Of a stretch of 64,000 nt of DNA, positions 42,050-52,020 are shown one piece after another (the stretch's first letter is position 1; the number at the start of each line of letters is the position of its first letter). The notes under the pieces were generated by a model. The model was given only the letters and a program-made list of their open reading frames with translations, had not been told where the DNA came from and did not search any database. The translations under genes were made by a program, and so were the position numbers. This stretch comes from Rhabdophis nuchalis (taxonomy: Eukaryota > Chordata > Lepidosauria > Squamata > Natricidae). The stretch lies in assembly GCA_039707465.1 (NCBI GenBank), contig CM077651.1, positions 22,678,519 to 22,742,518 of the forward strand, given 5' to 3'.

Positions 42050-42420
42050 CCCCCCCGCCCCATCCTTGGCCAACCCCCTCCCCTCTTTTCTTTGGTCCTT
42101 TGATGGGGCAGCTTCTCTTCCAGGCCGGTTGAAGCCGCATCATCCGAGCCCAACTAACCCGGCCGCCTGGCCCCGATGGCGACGGCGTTCGTTTCTTTCC
42201 GCGGGGTGTGTGTGTGGGATAGGTGGAATGGGGTGGGGATGGGGAGGCAGGCAAGCAACGCCTGGCAAAATCCTTCTGCTCCGTTACGAAATAAAGAACT
42301 AAACCAGGAGAGGCTCTCCGGATCTCAAACGCCCTTCCGAAGGAGCCCCTCGAGGGCCACTAGTCGGATCCCGGCGGCGGCGCTTCTTTCCAAGAATTCC
42401 CCGCTGAAACGCGAATAAAT
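42050..42420. promoter_or_regulatory. Orphan CpG-rich block
   Basis: Dense CpG (around 42125-42200 and 42310-42415, for example CCCGATGGCGACGGCGTTCG and ATCCCGGCGGCGGCG) in an otherwise AT-rich intergenic region. No coding exon was recognised. It could be the promoter of an unannotated, possibly non-coding, transcript, or part of the regulatory domain of the next gene. Confidence 0.45.
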
Positions 42421-42424
42421 ATAT

Positions 42425-42505
42425 ATATTTATATAGATCTATACTACTCTCTTGTTTATTTATTTATCAGCACAAACGTAACACACACACACACACACAC
42501 ACACA
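42425..42505 (+). mobile_element. Truncated (AC)-tailed tRNA SINE 3' end
   Basis: ATAGATCTATACTACTCTCT then TTTATTTATCAGCACAAACG and TAAC(AC)n, matching the tail of the copy at 50770. Confidence 0.7.
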
Positions 42506-42679
42506 TATTCTCGTTTCGGGGACTCCCAAACCAGATCCACGCAGCTGCGGTCGGTGGGAAGGCAGAATCCAAATGACTTAGGAAGGGAGGAAGGTGGAAG
42601 GCAGGGAGGAAAAGGAAATCGGGTTAATTTGGGGAGAGGGCAGGCAAATATTAGGGGAAACGCTGGTGTTTCCTTGCCA

Positions 42680-43440
42680 AAGAAGGCTGTTCCAATTTCC
42701 TTTCTTCTTCTTTTTTTCTTCAGTTAAACGCTGAAAGGAGAATTCTTCCCAGAATCTTTAAAAAAAAAAAGAACTTTTCGACACGACAGCTGCAAAATCT
42801 ATTTTCTAAACAAAGATTTATACATATTTATATGAGTTTAATCCCGATTTTATTTTTTATTTTTTATTTTTGAAGAAAAAAAAATCATTCTCAGAACTGC
42901 AGAGGTAAACTATATGTAAATACCTCAAGTAATAGGCTTGTAGTGCAAATCACATCATTTTATCTTCAATTTTGCATTCGTTTTTCTGGCTTAAAGGTGC
43001 ATCAGAGATATGCATTTTAGCATATTCAGAACACGGGGCGTGAAATTAAATGTTTGACAGAGTGAGAAAAATATACAGACTTTGGAGATGCCTTAAAAAT
43101 AGTAATTTATGCAGATCTAGAGAAGTGAAATCATTTGCAATGAAGTGACCCTCTCTCCAGGAATTTTTTGCTCACTGTTCTTCTGTAATCTCCGGCTGTA
43201 TCTTCATTTTTCATTGAACTAGCCAGTTTGCTGCGAAGCAGGCTTGTAGATAAGGGAAGTGCTAAAAGGAGAAGAAAGAGGACGCTCCCTGGGTCCGTTT
43301 CCATTGCACTTTTACCCAAGGCTATGGGCAGAATTTAACGGATTCCTTCCAACATATGTTTTTGCCAGATAAGTAAACAGTGTGTGTCGGAAATGAAAAA
43401 GCATTTGCAATTTAATGACATTACAGCTCTCAGCTTAGGC
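42680..43440. promoter_or_regulatory. Candidate conserved non-coding element C
   Basis: Repeat-poor block with many short TF-type motifs: TTTATATGAGTTTAATCCCG, GAAATCATTTGCAATGAAG, AAGCATTTGCAATTTAATGA. The two ATTTGCAAT strings (about 43132 and 43403) are POU/C-EBP-like. It lies between the CpG block and a homopyrimidine tract. Conservation is inferred. Confidence 0.35.
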
Positions 43441-43540
43441 TGGCGTGCTGCGAGGCGAAAAGCAGCAAAAAGAGAGGAGAGGAGAAAGAGAAAAAGAACA
43501 AAGTTCATCTTCCCTTTTGTGCATTTTTATCAAGGAAAAA

Positions 43541-43725
43541 TATGACTTCTTTTTTTTTAGCCCCCCTCTTGTTCTCGTTTCTTGTTCTCTTCGCTTTTTT
43601 TTTGTCTCACTCATCTCCATTTGCTTTTCCTTCCTTCTTTTCCATCCACCCCGACTTTTCCCCTCTTCTCTTCTCCTTCCCTTTTTTTTGCCCCCTTCCC
43701 CTCTCCCCCCCCCCAATTGTGGGGC
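43541..43725. repeat. Long C/T-rich strand-asymmetric tract
   Basis: About 185 bp that is almost entirely C and T on the plus strand, with poly-T and poly-C runs. It can potentially form triplex DNA. The plus-strand open frame over it (F/P/S/L-rich) is compositional. Confidence 0.8.
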
Positions 43726-43929
43726 TTTATTCACTTCTGGGTGTTCATTTTAAAAAGAAAAATAGATTTAAAAAACACCCCTTGAGGAGAAGGTGTGTTT
43801 GCCCAGCCCTGAAACTTTTCCTTGACGTCGTGGTGGCTGGAAAGAGGACAAAGGATGTACCCACGTGGCCTCGTTTTTCTTCCTTACCCCAGCTCTGGTT
43901 TTGGGGGGCAACTGGTAACAGATGGAGAG

Positions 43930-43930
<1 letters not shown>

Positions 43931-43982
<52 letters not shown>
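43931..43982. repeat. (AC)n microsatellite
   Basis: About 26 AC units. Confidence 0.97.
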
Positions 43983-43984
<2 letters not shown>

Positions 43985-44294
43985 CCACCCTGGATCTTTC
44001 CTTCTGCTGGGGAAATGGAGAAGGAAGGGAGGAAACGTGGATGCAAGTTTTCAGGAGTTTCCACATTTTGAAGATTCCTTTGAAATGCATCTCAATGGTA
44101 CAATCATCACCTCTGCTCACAACACTCATTTCTGGGGGGGGGGGGTTAATCATGTCAGCAGAGACATATACGGATGTTGTTTTTTTCCAAAAGCCTGCAA
44201 TTTTTTCACCCCCATGAAGAAGCCATGTCTTCTTCTGGCTGGGTGTTTCTTCTTCCAGGAGAAATGTTTCCTGGAGACCAAAGAGGCCCCTTGG

Positions 44295-44457
44295 CAGTGG
44301 TGGGTTTCTGCAGGCTCGCACCTACTCGCGAGAGCCGGTTGGTGAAATTTAGAGAACCGGTGAGAGGGGGTTCCACCGGCGGACACAGAAGTAAATCTGG
44401 CCTGCCGCTGTCAGTGACCCAACGGGAAAGAAAGGAAAGGAAGGAAGGAAGGAAGGA

Positions 44458-44553
<96 letters not shown>

Positions 44554-44729
44554 ATTTATCATCACAATTGAGTCCAAAATTTTGGTTGCTAAGCAAGAGC
44601 GTTGTTAAATGAGTTTCACCACATTTTAAAAGGTGGCCACTCCCACCCTGTCACATGACTGCCAAGCCACGCCCACAAAATAGGCCACACCTACAGAATA
44701 GGTTCTAAAAAATTTGAAACCCACCACTG
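44295..44729. mobile_element. hAT element (TSD CCCCTTGG) carrying a (GAAA)n expansion
   Basis: 435 bp, ends CAGTGGTGGGTTTCTGCAGG and ATTTGAAACCCACCACTG. Identical CCCCTTGG at 44287-44294 and 44730-44737. It contains CCACGCCCACAAAATAGGCC motifs. (GAAA)n at about 44432-44553 makes up more than a quarter of its length. Confidence 0.87.
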
Positions 44730-44989
44730 CCCCTTGGTAATCTCTAGATGACATAAGTAGATGTTCTTGGAGCAAACAAAAGAAATCAGAGCGTTTGGGA
44801 AGGGCATCATAGAAGTAGCATAAATGCACTGGAATTTAAGAGGATATTTGTTTTGGGGTTCTTTTTGAGGAACTAGTGTAAGTAAGGTACTTACTGGCTT
44901 CTTTTAGGTATGAAGTAGTACAGAAATCCTTCAAAATGGACTTGGGGCAAGCTGACAATGGATGTATTTTGAATGGAGAGTCTTTGGGC

Positions 44990-45710
44990 TATTGATATGA
45001 TATGATAGCTTTATTGATTAGTCTAAACGCCATATCAAAGTGCAAAGGTTGAAACACATATCACCAATAAAATCTTATGCAAACAATTTAAAATAAGAAC
45101 AAGGTAAAATACAATAGTTATAGGATACGATGCAGTATCATTTAATACATAAATATATAAAATAGAATAAAATAGAATAAAATTATACCACACTTACAAT
45201 CTACCCCAATCAGTCCCACATATGCCGATCTCAACAGAACCAGCTGTGCTGTGTTAAATGTTATTTTCAGGTTCTGGCTACACATAAAGTAAGTTGTTTT
45301 GATATGGGAATCCCAACGGGTCATTCGTTTGGTTTCTTTGTGCCAATGAAAATAAATATCTTCATTAATTAACTAATATTTGGAACATATCATTAAGGTC
45401 CAATGTTATTGGAGGACTTGTGAAATAGCTAATAAATGCCAATATGTAGTTGTATTTTTATAAAGTATGGATTACTTTAGGCAAAAGGATGTTTAAATAA
45501 TTGTAGTCAAATGAGAATTGTGGTATATTGATGTTAAAAGGTTTTTTGATTTAAAATATATAACCTAATATGAACTATAAGTAATGACTGTGTAAGAATG
45601 CATGAATGTTATTTGTAACCAATTGACACGCTTTGTACACGCTTTGATTAAAATAAAATAAAAATTTTATTATAAAAAAGAAGAAAATAAATATCTGTAT
45701 TTTGCCATTC
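44990..45710. other. Possible decayed retroelement 3' region
   Basis: AT-rich with a GATATGATAGCTTTATTGAT start and AATAAAATAAAAATTTTATT near 45650, resembling a LINE 3' UTR. No protein similarity was found, so it stays unassigned. Confidence 0.3.
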
Positions 45711-45789
45711 TGGGAAGGACTTGTTTGTGGACTCATGTCTGGGGGAAAAAAACACAAGGACATAAGATGAAAACCCCAATGGTCTAGTT

Positions 45790-45979
45790 CAGTGGTCCCC
45801 AACCTATGCAACTTTAAGTCTGAAGGACTTCAGTTCCCAGAATTCTCCAGCCAGCTCTGCTGGCTGGAGAATTCTGGGAGCTGAAGTCCTTCAGACTTAA
45901 AGTTGCAAAGGCTGCTGGCTGGAGAATTCTGGGAGCTGAAGTCCTTCAGACTTAAAGTTGCAAAGGTTGGGGACCCCTG
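45790..45979. mobile_element. Palindromic hAT MITE with duplicated arm (TSD GTCTAGTT)
   Basis: 190 bp, ends CAGTGGTCCCCAACCTATGC and GGTTGGGGACCCCTG. Identical GTCTAGTT at 45782-45789 and 45980-45987. The right arm is present twice as a 55-bp tandem copy (45857-45911 and 45912-45966). Confidence 0.9.
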
Positions 45980-45999
45980 GTCTAGTTCTTAAGGAACTA

Positions 46000-46690
46000 G
46001 GCTAGAAGCCAAGTGACTATAAATTTGAAGTCCCACCTTAAGCATGAAAGTTGTTTGGGAGACTTTGGGCCACCTACTGTCTCTCAGCCCAAACTACCTC
46101 ACAGAGTTGCTGTTGAGGGAGAAACTGGAGGAGGAAAAAGTATGAGGTACATTTCAGTTATTAATAAAAATAACAAAAGGCAGAATTAAAAAAAATGTTT
46201 TTTAAAAAAAAGGCACCTGTATATGCAAGTTGACCTGATCGGAGTGTGCAGATGCATAAGAGTTCATACCTTGCCTCCTGCACATTTCTGCAGGAGGCAA
46301 GCTCACACCTGTGGTGCATGTATTGCACAAATCTATGTAGAATTAGCATACCTATTTTTAGTCAAGCCCAGAGCCCAAATTTCCTATTTGAATGGCCCAG
46401 ATATGGTGTAGATGAGCGTATACCTTGACTGAAAAGAGTATAAGAGGGCAGTGCATAGGTACAAGAGAACATCAAGAGGCATTACTCTTAGCATACTTTT
46501 TATCTGCAAGAGGACGGACTATAGGACTATGCCTTGCTGCAGAGATGAGAGGGCAAATGAACTATTTGTGTAGCATTATAATGTGCAGTTTTCTTTTTTT
46601 TTTCCCCAGACACAAAACACATATTTTGATTTCGGAATGGGGAATGGCTGTGATTTTGGTTGTGCATAAAAAAATTTATCAGTGAGAAAT
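46000..46690. other. Intergenic, no feature recognised
   Basis: Unique sequence. A short exact inverted motif, TGCCTCCTGCACATTTCTGC/GCAGGAGGCA, at about 46272-46301 is a chance-level hairpin. No coding signal. Confidence 0.4.
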
Positions 46691-46950
46691 TCTAGACCGA
46701 GATTTCAACGTGTTTAGTGAGAGAAAGAGAATATAAATAGCTAGATACTTGAGTGTTGCTATTTCACTTTAATTAAATACGCTATGTCTTGGTTATCTCT
46801 TTTTGCTCTGGGTTCCTGAATTCATTTGACTGTATATGAATGCGAGCAAATGGAATATGTGCGACAAAAACCCTACACAGTTTAAACTGTTTAAATAGCC
46901 ACTGATGTTTGTGCCTATCATAAAAATTAAAGGGACATGAGGGTGTTCCT
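46690..46950. promoter_or_regulatory. Weak candidate conserved non-coding block
   Basis: Repeat-free, with CACTTTAATTAAATACGC, TTTGACTGTATATGAATGCG and ACAGTTTAAACTGTTTAAAT. Weaker case than the other blocks. Confidence 0.25.
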
Positions 46951-47929
46951 GAAGATCAAAATGTCTACATGGTCTTCTTTAAATCCAGCCATTCCTTTTC
47001 CTTATCATTCTCATATTCAGCTCTTATGATTAAGGCTTGGTCTACATGTAGCTTTTCTTATAAAGGAAGAGCCTCTGTGCCATATTTTACTCCCTATCCA
47101 GTGGTACTATATTCAGTTGTTTCCATAACTACCACAATCCATGTTGGTGATACTAGGGGACTTTGCTCTGCCATCTGGGGGGGGGGGGAATCATTTCTAG
47201 GGAGGCAATGCAATTTATGATGACAGCAGGAATAAGATGTGATGTGGGATCTGCCTGAAGAGCTTCTGCATAAGAACAGTATTATCTAATTATTATTATT
47301 TTTTAAAGCCTGCAAGCAGGACTGGAGGTAAGAGGAACCTACCTCCAAAATGTACGGTAGTTATGCTGATAATAACTATCTGTGGATTATTCTGGGAGGT
47401 GCCAATTTAATAATAAAACTACAAAGAAATAGAACATGACTGCCATGGGACAGGCAGCACAACCTACACCCCGATGTTAAAGGAATCAGTTATGCAGAAA
47501 TTGACAAGCGCTGGCATTTCTTTTAAAGCGGAGTTGCATGTCGAGGAAAGTAAAGGAGAAACTATACTGAAAATTTGAATGTTTTATGTCAGATATATAT
47601 ATATATATATTAGCCTTAATTATATGTCAGTACCAGTGTACAAAATCTCCCATCAGCCTCAGGTCAGCCTAGCGGCTGAGTATAATTGAAAATCCTTCCA
47701 GGTATTTAGAAACTCAATCTTATAGGCACAGAGTCAAAAAGAAAATGTCCTTCTGTAAAGATGTCTACATGTTTTGCCATTAAATTACATCTTCCACATC
47801 TTTTAGATTCAGCACTTGGAAAGCAAGAAAGGAAATCAGTTTGAGCATAAGGATGTAGAGTAGCTGGAGGTGGTAATTTAATCAACCAAGGATATATTTC
47901 AGTGTTATTTTTCCCCCTAGTCTCCTAAG
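46951..47929. other. Intergenic, no feature recognised
   Basis: AT-rich unique sequence with a poly-G run at about 47178 and a TA run at about 47594. No gene. Confidence 0.4.
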
Positions 47930-48790
47930 CATTAGCACTTTAAAATCATTACCTCTGTTTGACAGATATACGCAGCCTAAAGGATCTAAAAATGAAATTC
48001 AAGAAGGTAGAGTCTGCTAGAGGACATCAACTGAACTCGAGAGATTAAAACCATTGCAGAGGGAAACGAACATCTCATTTCTTACAAGCATGAATATTTT
48101 GCAGATATTAAATACAGTGGCAGTCTGTTCTTATTTTAAGAGTCATAGTTTCCAGGCTCCTGCTATTGATGGAGTGGGTATGATAGCATTAACTGGCATG
48201 CGGTCTTAAACAGAAGTAACATTTCGGGATTTTGATATGATTGAAACGGAGCATCTTGCTATCTGCTTGGTACATGATTTCAAGACTTCAGACGTACGCT
48301 GGGATTCTCTCCGAGGCCAATAGCAAAAATGAAAGAAAGCCACACATGGAGAGAAAAAAAGAGAGAGTATCTGACTGGTACAATTAGAGACTTCAGTGTC
48401 ATTAAAGCCATTTAGCAAAGTTAATGATCTGAAACATTAATACATCATCCTTGAAAATGCAGAAGTGTCGTCCTAATTAAAATCTATTAGAGTGCTCATT
48501 AGGAAGTCATCTCCAGTAGTTGTAAAGATAGCAGAGAGGATAAGGCTCCTCTAGTAAGGAATCTTTCTTCCCCCTGCAGTTTCAATGCAGGACAATTTCC
48601 ATTCCTCGCAACCTGCTTTACTTCCGTTTCACAGACCTGTGGAAAAAGCAGCTTTCACAGCAATGGGATCACATGGATGGCAGAGACATTATCAGTTTCT
48701 TTTATCTGTAGCTGTAGCTTAACGCTTCCTATACAGCAAAGCTGCATTGGGCTGGAGTTTAGCATATCTCTTTAAATTCCTTTTTTTTAT
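47930..48790. promoter_or_regulatory. Candidate conserved non-coding element D
   Basis: About 860 bp of repeat-free, compositionally even sequence, the longest such stretch in the intergenic region. Motifs include GAAATTCAAGAAGG, AGTTAATGATCTGAAACATT, CGTCCTAATTAAAATCTATT and GAAAAAGCAGCTTTCACAGC. Deep conservation is inferred from texture only. Confidence 0.38.
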
Positions 48791-50760
48791 TGGGAGAGGT
48801 GAAGGTGCAATCTGTTGTGTCCAGGCAGACTCTAATAGAATAAGGCAATCTTTTCAAATCTCACTTCAAACCACACAGAGAAATGTACCTTTTGATATTT
48901 TTCTTCAACCAATGATACAGTAACATTTAAACATGACTTGAAGTTGTCTGTGCCCTCTGATGGCTGATAATCTCATAATTCTCCATACTGCCAGGTTGAA
49001 TTTCCTGCTAAAGATGCACAATCCCAGTGAAATACTGTCAAGAACAGAAATGATAACAATGTGGGAAAGCATATGATATCAGACACAGTGGCAACAGTGA
49101 CCTCAGAAGATGACAATGTACTGTATTTTGATTATTGCTTAATAAAGAGAGGCAAGGCTGCCTTTCTCTCAGATCTTCTACTGAAACTTCATCGTGTTTC
49201 TATAAGACAGATGCTTGTGGAGGAAAAACCCAAATGGGATATCTGTTTTATTATAAAACAGTTGAGAGACTTCAGGAATTGGTGGTGTAATACATTCAAG
49301 AATATAAATAGGAATTTCTCTCTTTTCTCTTATTTCTATCTCTTTTTCTATCTTTTAATCATGACATCCTTTGTTAAAAAACACATTTTTTCTATCCTAC
49401 CTAACTTCTAGTCATGTCACCTACCTACAAAAAAATTAGGAAAGGAGAGAGACAGAGGAAAAGTGAAACAAATCTAAACAACACCAAAAGCAAAACAAAA
49501 AATCATTTATCCATCATCTCTTGCCCGCTTCAATACTCGGATTGCGATGCTTTTTTTCTTTTTGACTTGTCTCCCATATTCCTCTCTAAGATCTTTATCT
49601 CTTACAGTGGTGAGCCTTCTATTGCCCATTTCAATTATGTATAGTATAGGAATTCTTATTGATATAATTAAACTTTTTTTGTGAGAATAGAAGCAAAGTA
49701 GATGTTAATGCACCATCTGAATTTTGAAGTTGCATACATCCGGGTAAGTGGGTGGAGCCTGCTACTGAGCACACCTGCCAAGATGAGTAGAACGGTGAAG
49801 GGGGAATCTGCTGGGCCACACAATTTAGATTAGCTAGAAAGCAGGAAATCTGATGATTCTAGCTAATATAAATCGCAGGTCACAGCTGATCATCAGAAAT
49901 ACCAGTTTGCCCGAACTGATAGCATTTTTTTTACTACAGGTTCAGGCAAACCGGTCCAAACCGGTAGCATTTCACCCCTGTTTGAATTTGTTTAGACCTT
50001 TATCTGTCATCAGTTCAAAATAAAATATCAGTAGTACAATAAAATAATAAACATTGTATGTTGACATCAGCAAACAGTATTCTGCCTCTTAGTTATGCTT
50101 TCCATTAATTAAGTAAGCAATCTGATTGGCTGATCTCAACTGTTGAAAAATGTTCTTGAAAATGAATAAGTTAAATGAATAGCTTATATATTTAAAATGG
50201 TTCCTTCTTCAATTTGCCAGCTCTCCAGTGTTTCAGTTAGAACAGATGAATGTAATTCAGATATTTTTTCCCCATAATGTAAACACCATAGCAAATATGT
50301 TCCTGGTCACCCTTACCTTATTTCAACATTAGATCCATGTTTTATTCTTTGAGATTAAATCACAATATTTCAGGGGCATCTACATAAAAGATTTCTGTGA
50401 AAAGTAAATGTATATAAAAACAATAAGATTCTTATGATAAGAAATTAGTAGTAGCAACTTTTAAAGTTCTATAAACATCAGGAAAGGCCTCAAGATTCTA
50501 AATAAACTATATAAAATCTGAGTCTGCTTTACTATATGCATTACATTACACACAAAGAAGATATTTTATCCATTTTACTAAATGATAAATATATTTTCTC
50601 ATATTGATGCATTTAAAAACACGATTAAAACAGCTGAAACATAATTATCAGTACTGGAAATAGTGAAAATGAGTAATTTGCCAATTATTTGTTTTGTGTG
50701 CCTTCAGTCCCTAACCCTGGCAAAATGACTTAATGCCATTTAGTTTAAATGTAACCATAG
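48791..50760. other. Intergenic; one hAT-like fragment
   Basis: AT-rich. 49738-49978 has hAT-like fragments (GTGGGTGGAGCCTGCTACTG; CCGGTAGCATTTCACCCCTG) of the family at 44295. The frame at 49061-49411 shows no domain. Confidence 0.4.
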
Positions 50761-50769
50761 CTAGAATAT

Positions 50770-50909
50770 ATAGCATGTAATACTGCCTAGCATGTAATAC
50801 AGCCCCGGTTCAAATCCCAGTAAGGGTATGGCTAGCTGATGAGAGCTAAAAAGCTCGAAATAGATCTATACTAGTCTCTCTGACATTTATTGATCAGTTC
50901 AAAAACGTA

Positions 50910-50931
<22 letters not shown>
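50770..50931 (+). mobile_element. (AC)-tailed tRNA SINE, sense copy
   Basis: GTAATACAGCCCCGGTTCAA then ATCCCAGTAAGGGTATGGCT (tRNA box B zone), GCTGATGAGAGCTAAAAAGC, ATAGATCTATACTAGTCTCT and a 3' end AAAAACGTAAC(AC)n. Box A is degraded. The same family is seen inverted at 32020-33060. Confidence 0.75.
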
Positions 50932-50941
<10 letters not shown>

Positions 50942-51688
50942 ATGGAGTATAAGATGCACTGGAGTATAGGACATATCAAGGTTTTGAAGAGGCAATTTTA
51001 AAAAAAAATAGTAAGTAGGTAGAGAGAGGGAGAGAGAGAGAAAGAGAGAGAGAGAAATAGAGAAATACAATAGGTAGGTAGGGAGAGAGGGAGAGAGTAG
51101 GTAGGTAGGTAGGTAGGTAGATGTTTCCAGGTGTTTTTATCCATGTGCTGGAGAAGGAAATCGCTGACAATCTGCAGCACTGAAACTTTGTTTCTGCTGG
51201 CACAGCACTTGATCAATCTAATTCTCATCAATCAGTTAAAGAGCTTCCCAAAAGGAAAAAAAAAGTTTTTGCGCTCCCAAAAGTGGCCATTTTTCACAGA
51301 AACAGGTCTGTTCCCCCCCCCAAAAGGAACGAATAGCTTGCAGAGTGCTCCTGGGGGGTTGGTGGGGGCAAAACTGAGCAAAAATTGGCCCATTTGTTTG
51401 CAAAAACAGGTCCATTTTTTGTCAAAGAAATTGCATGCATAGCCTTAGAGCGGCTTATAGAGTGCTGCTGGGGGCTGGGGCAGGAAACAACCTGTTTGTT
51501 GCTCATTTCTGCCCTCCCCAGCCCCCAAGAGCTGTCTGGAAGCCTCCATAAGGTTATGCACGGCCATTTCAGTGAAGGTGCAGGGCTTCAGGAGGCAAAA
51601 AATGCTGTATTCGGGGTATAAGACACATCCAGATTTTCAGCCTCTTTTTTGAGGAGAAAAGGCGCGTCTTATACTCCGAAAAATATGG
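50932..51688. mobile_element. TA-flanked MITE, second copy of the CCATATTTTT family, with TAGG tract
   Basis: The left end is degraded (GTATTTTATGGAGTATAAGA); the right end TTATACTCCGAAAAATATGG precedes TA. The interior matches 13677-14078 (TGCATAGCCTTAGAGCGGCT, CAGCCCCCAAGAG). AGGTAGAGAGAGGGAG/TAGG repeats occupy about 51010-51120. Confidence 0.7.
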
Positions 51689-51799
51689 TATATACACATT
51701 TCTCTCAAGAGGAATGGAATATTCCCACTTTATGTTGGAATATTCCCACTTTATGATAGAATATTCCCACTTTATGAACATACCCACTTTATGATGACA

Positions 51800-52020
51800 T
51801 AGACTTAGATTTAGTCTCCCTAATTAATAATGACCTTGATTCTATCCTTCTGGGACTGCATTGGCTTTTTTTGGAGACTGCAGCACATTGCTGGCTCATA
51901 CTTCAGTGATTGTCCATAAGGATTCCTAAGTCCCTTTCACAGTTGCTTCTGTTGATCCAAGTACCACATGTTCTATACCTGTGGATTTGGTTTTTCTTGC
52001 ACCAAAGCAAAGAACTCAGC
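51800..52020 (-). pseudogene. CR1 LINE ORF2 fragment, reverse orientation
   Basis: Plus-strand GCAGCACATTGCTGGCTCAT and CCTGTGGATTTGGTTTTTCT match the CR1 copy at 35300-36730. The minus frame reads TCGTWINRSNCERDLGILMD. Confidence 0.65.

Noticed and set aside
43542..44345. 267-codon plus-strand frame
   Set aside because: Runs through a homopyrimidine tract and an AC microsatellite; no domain.
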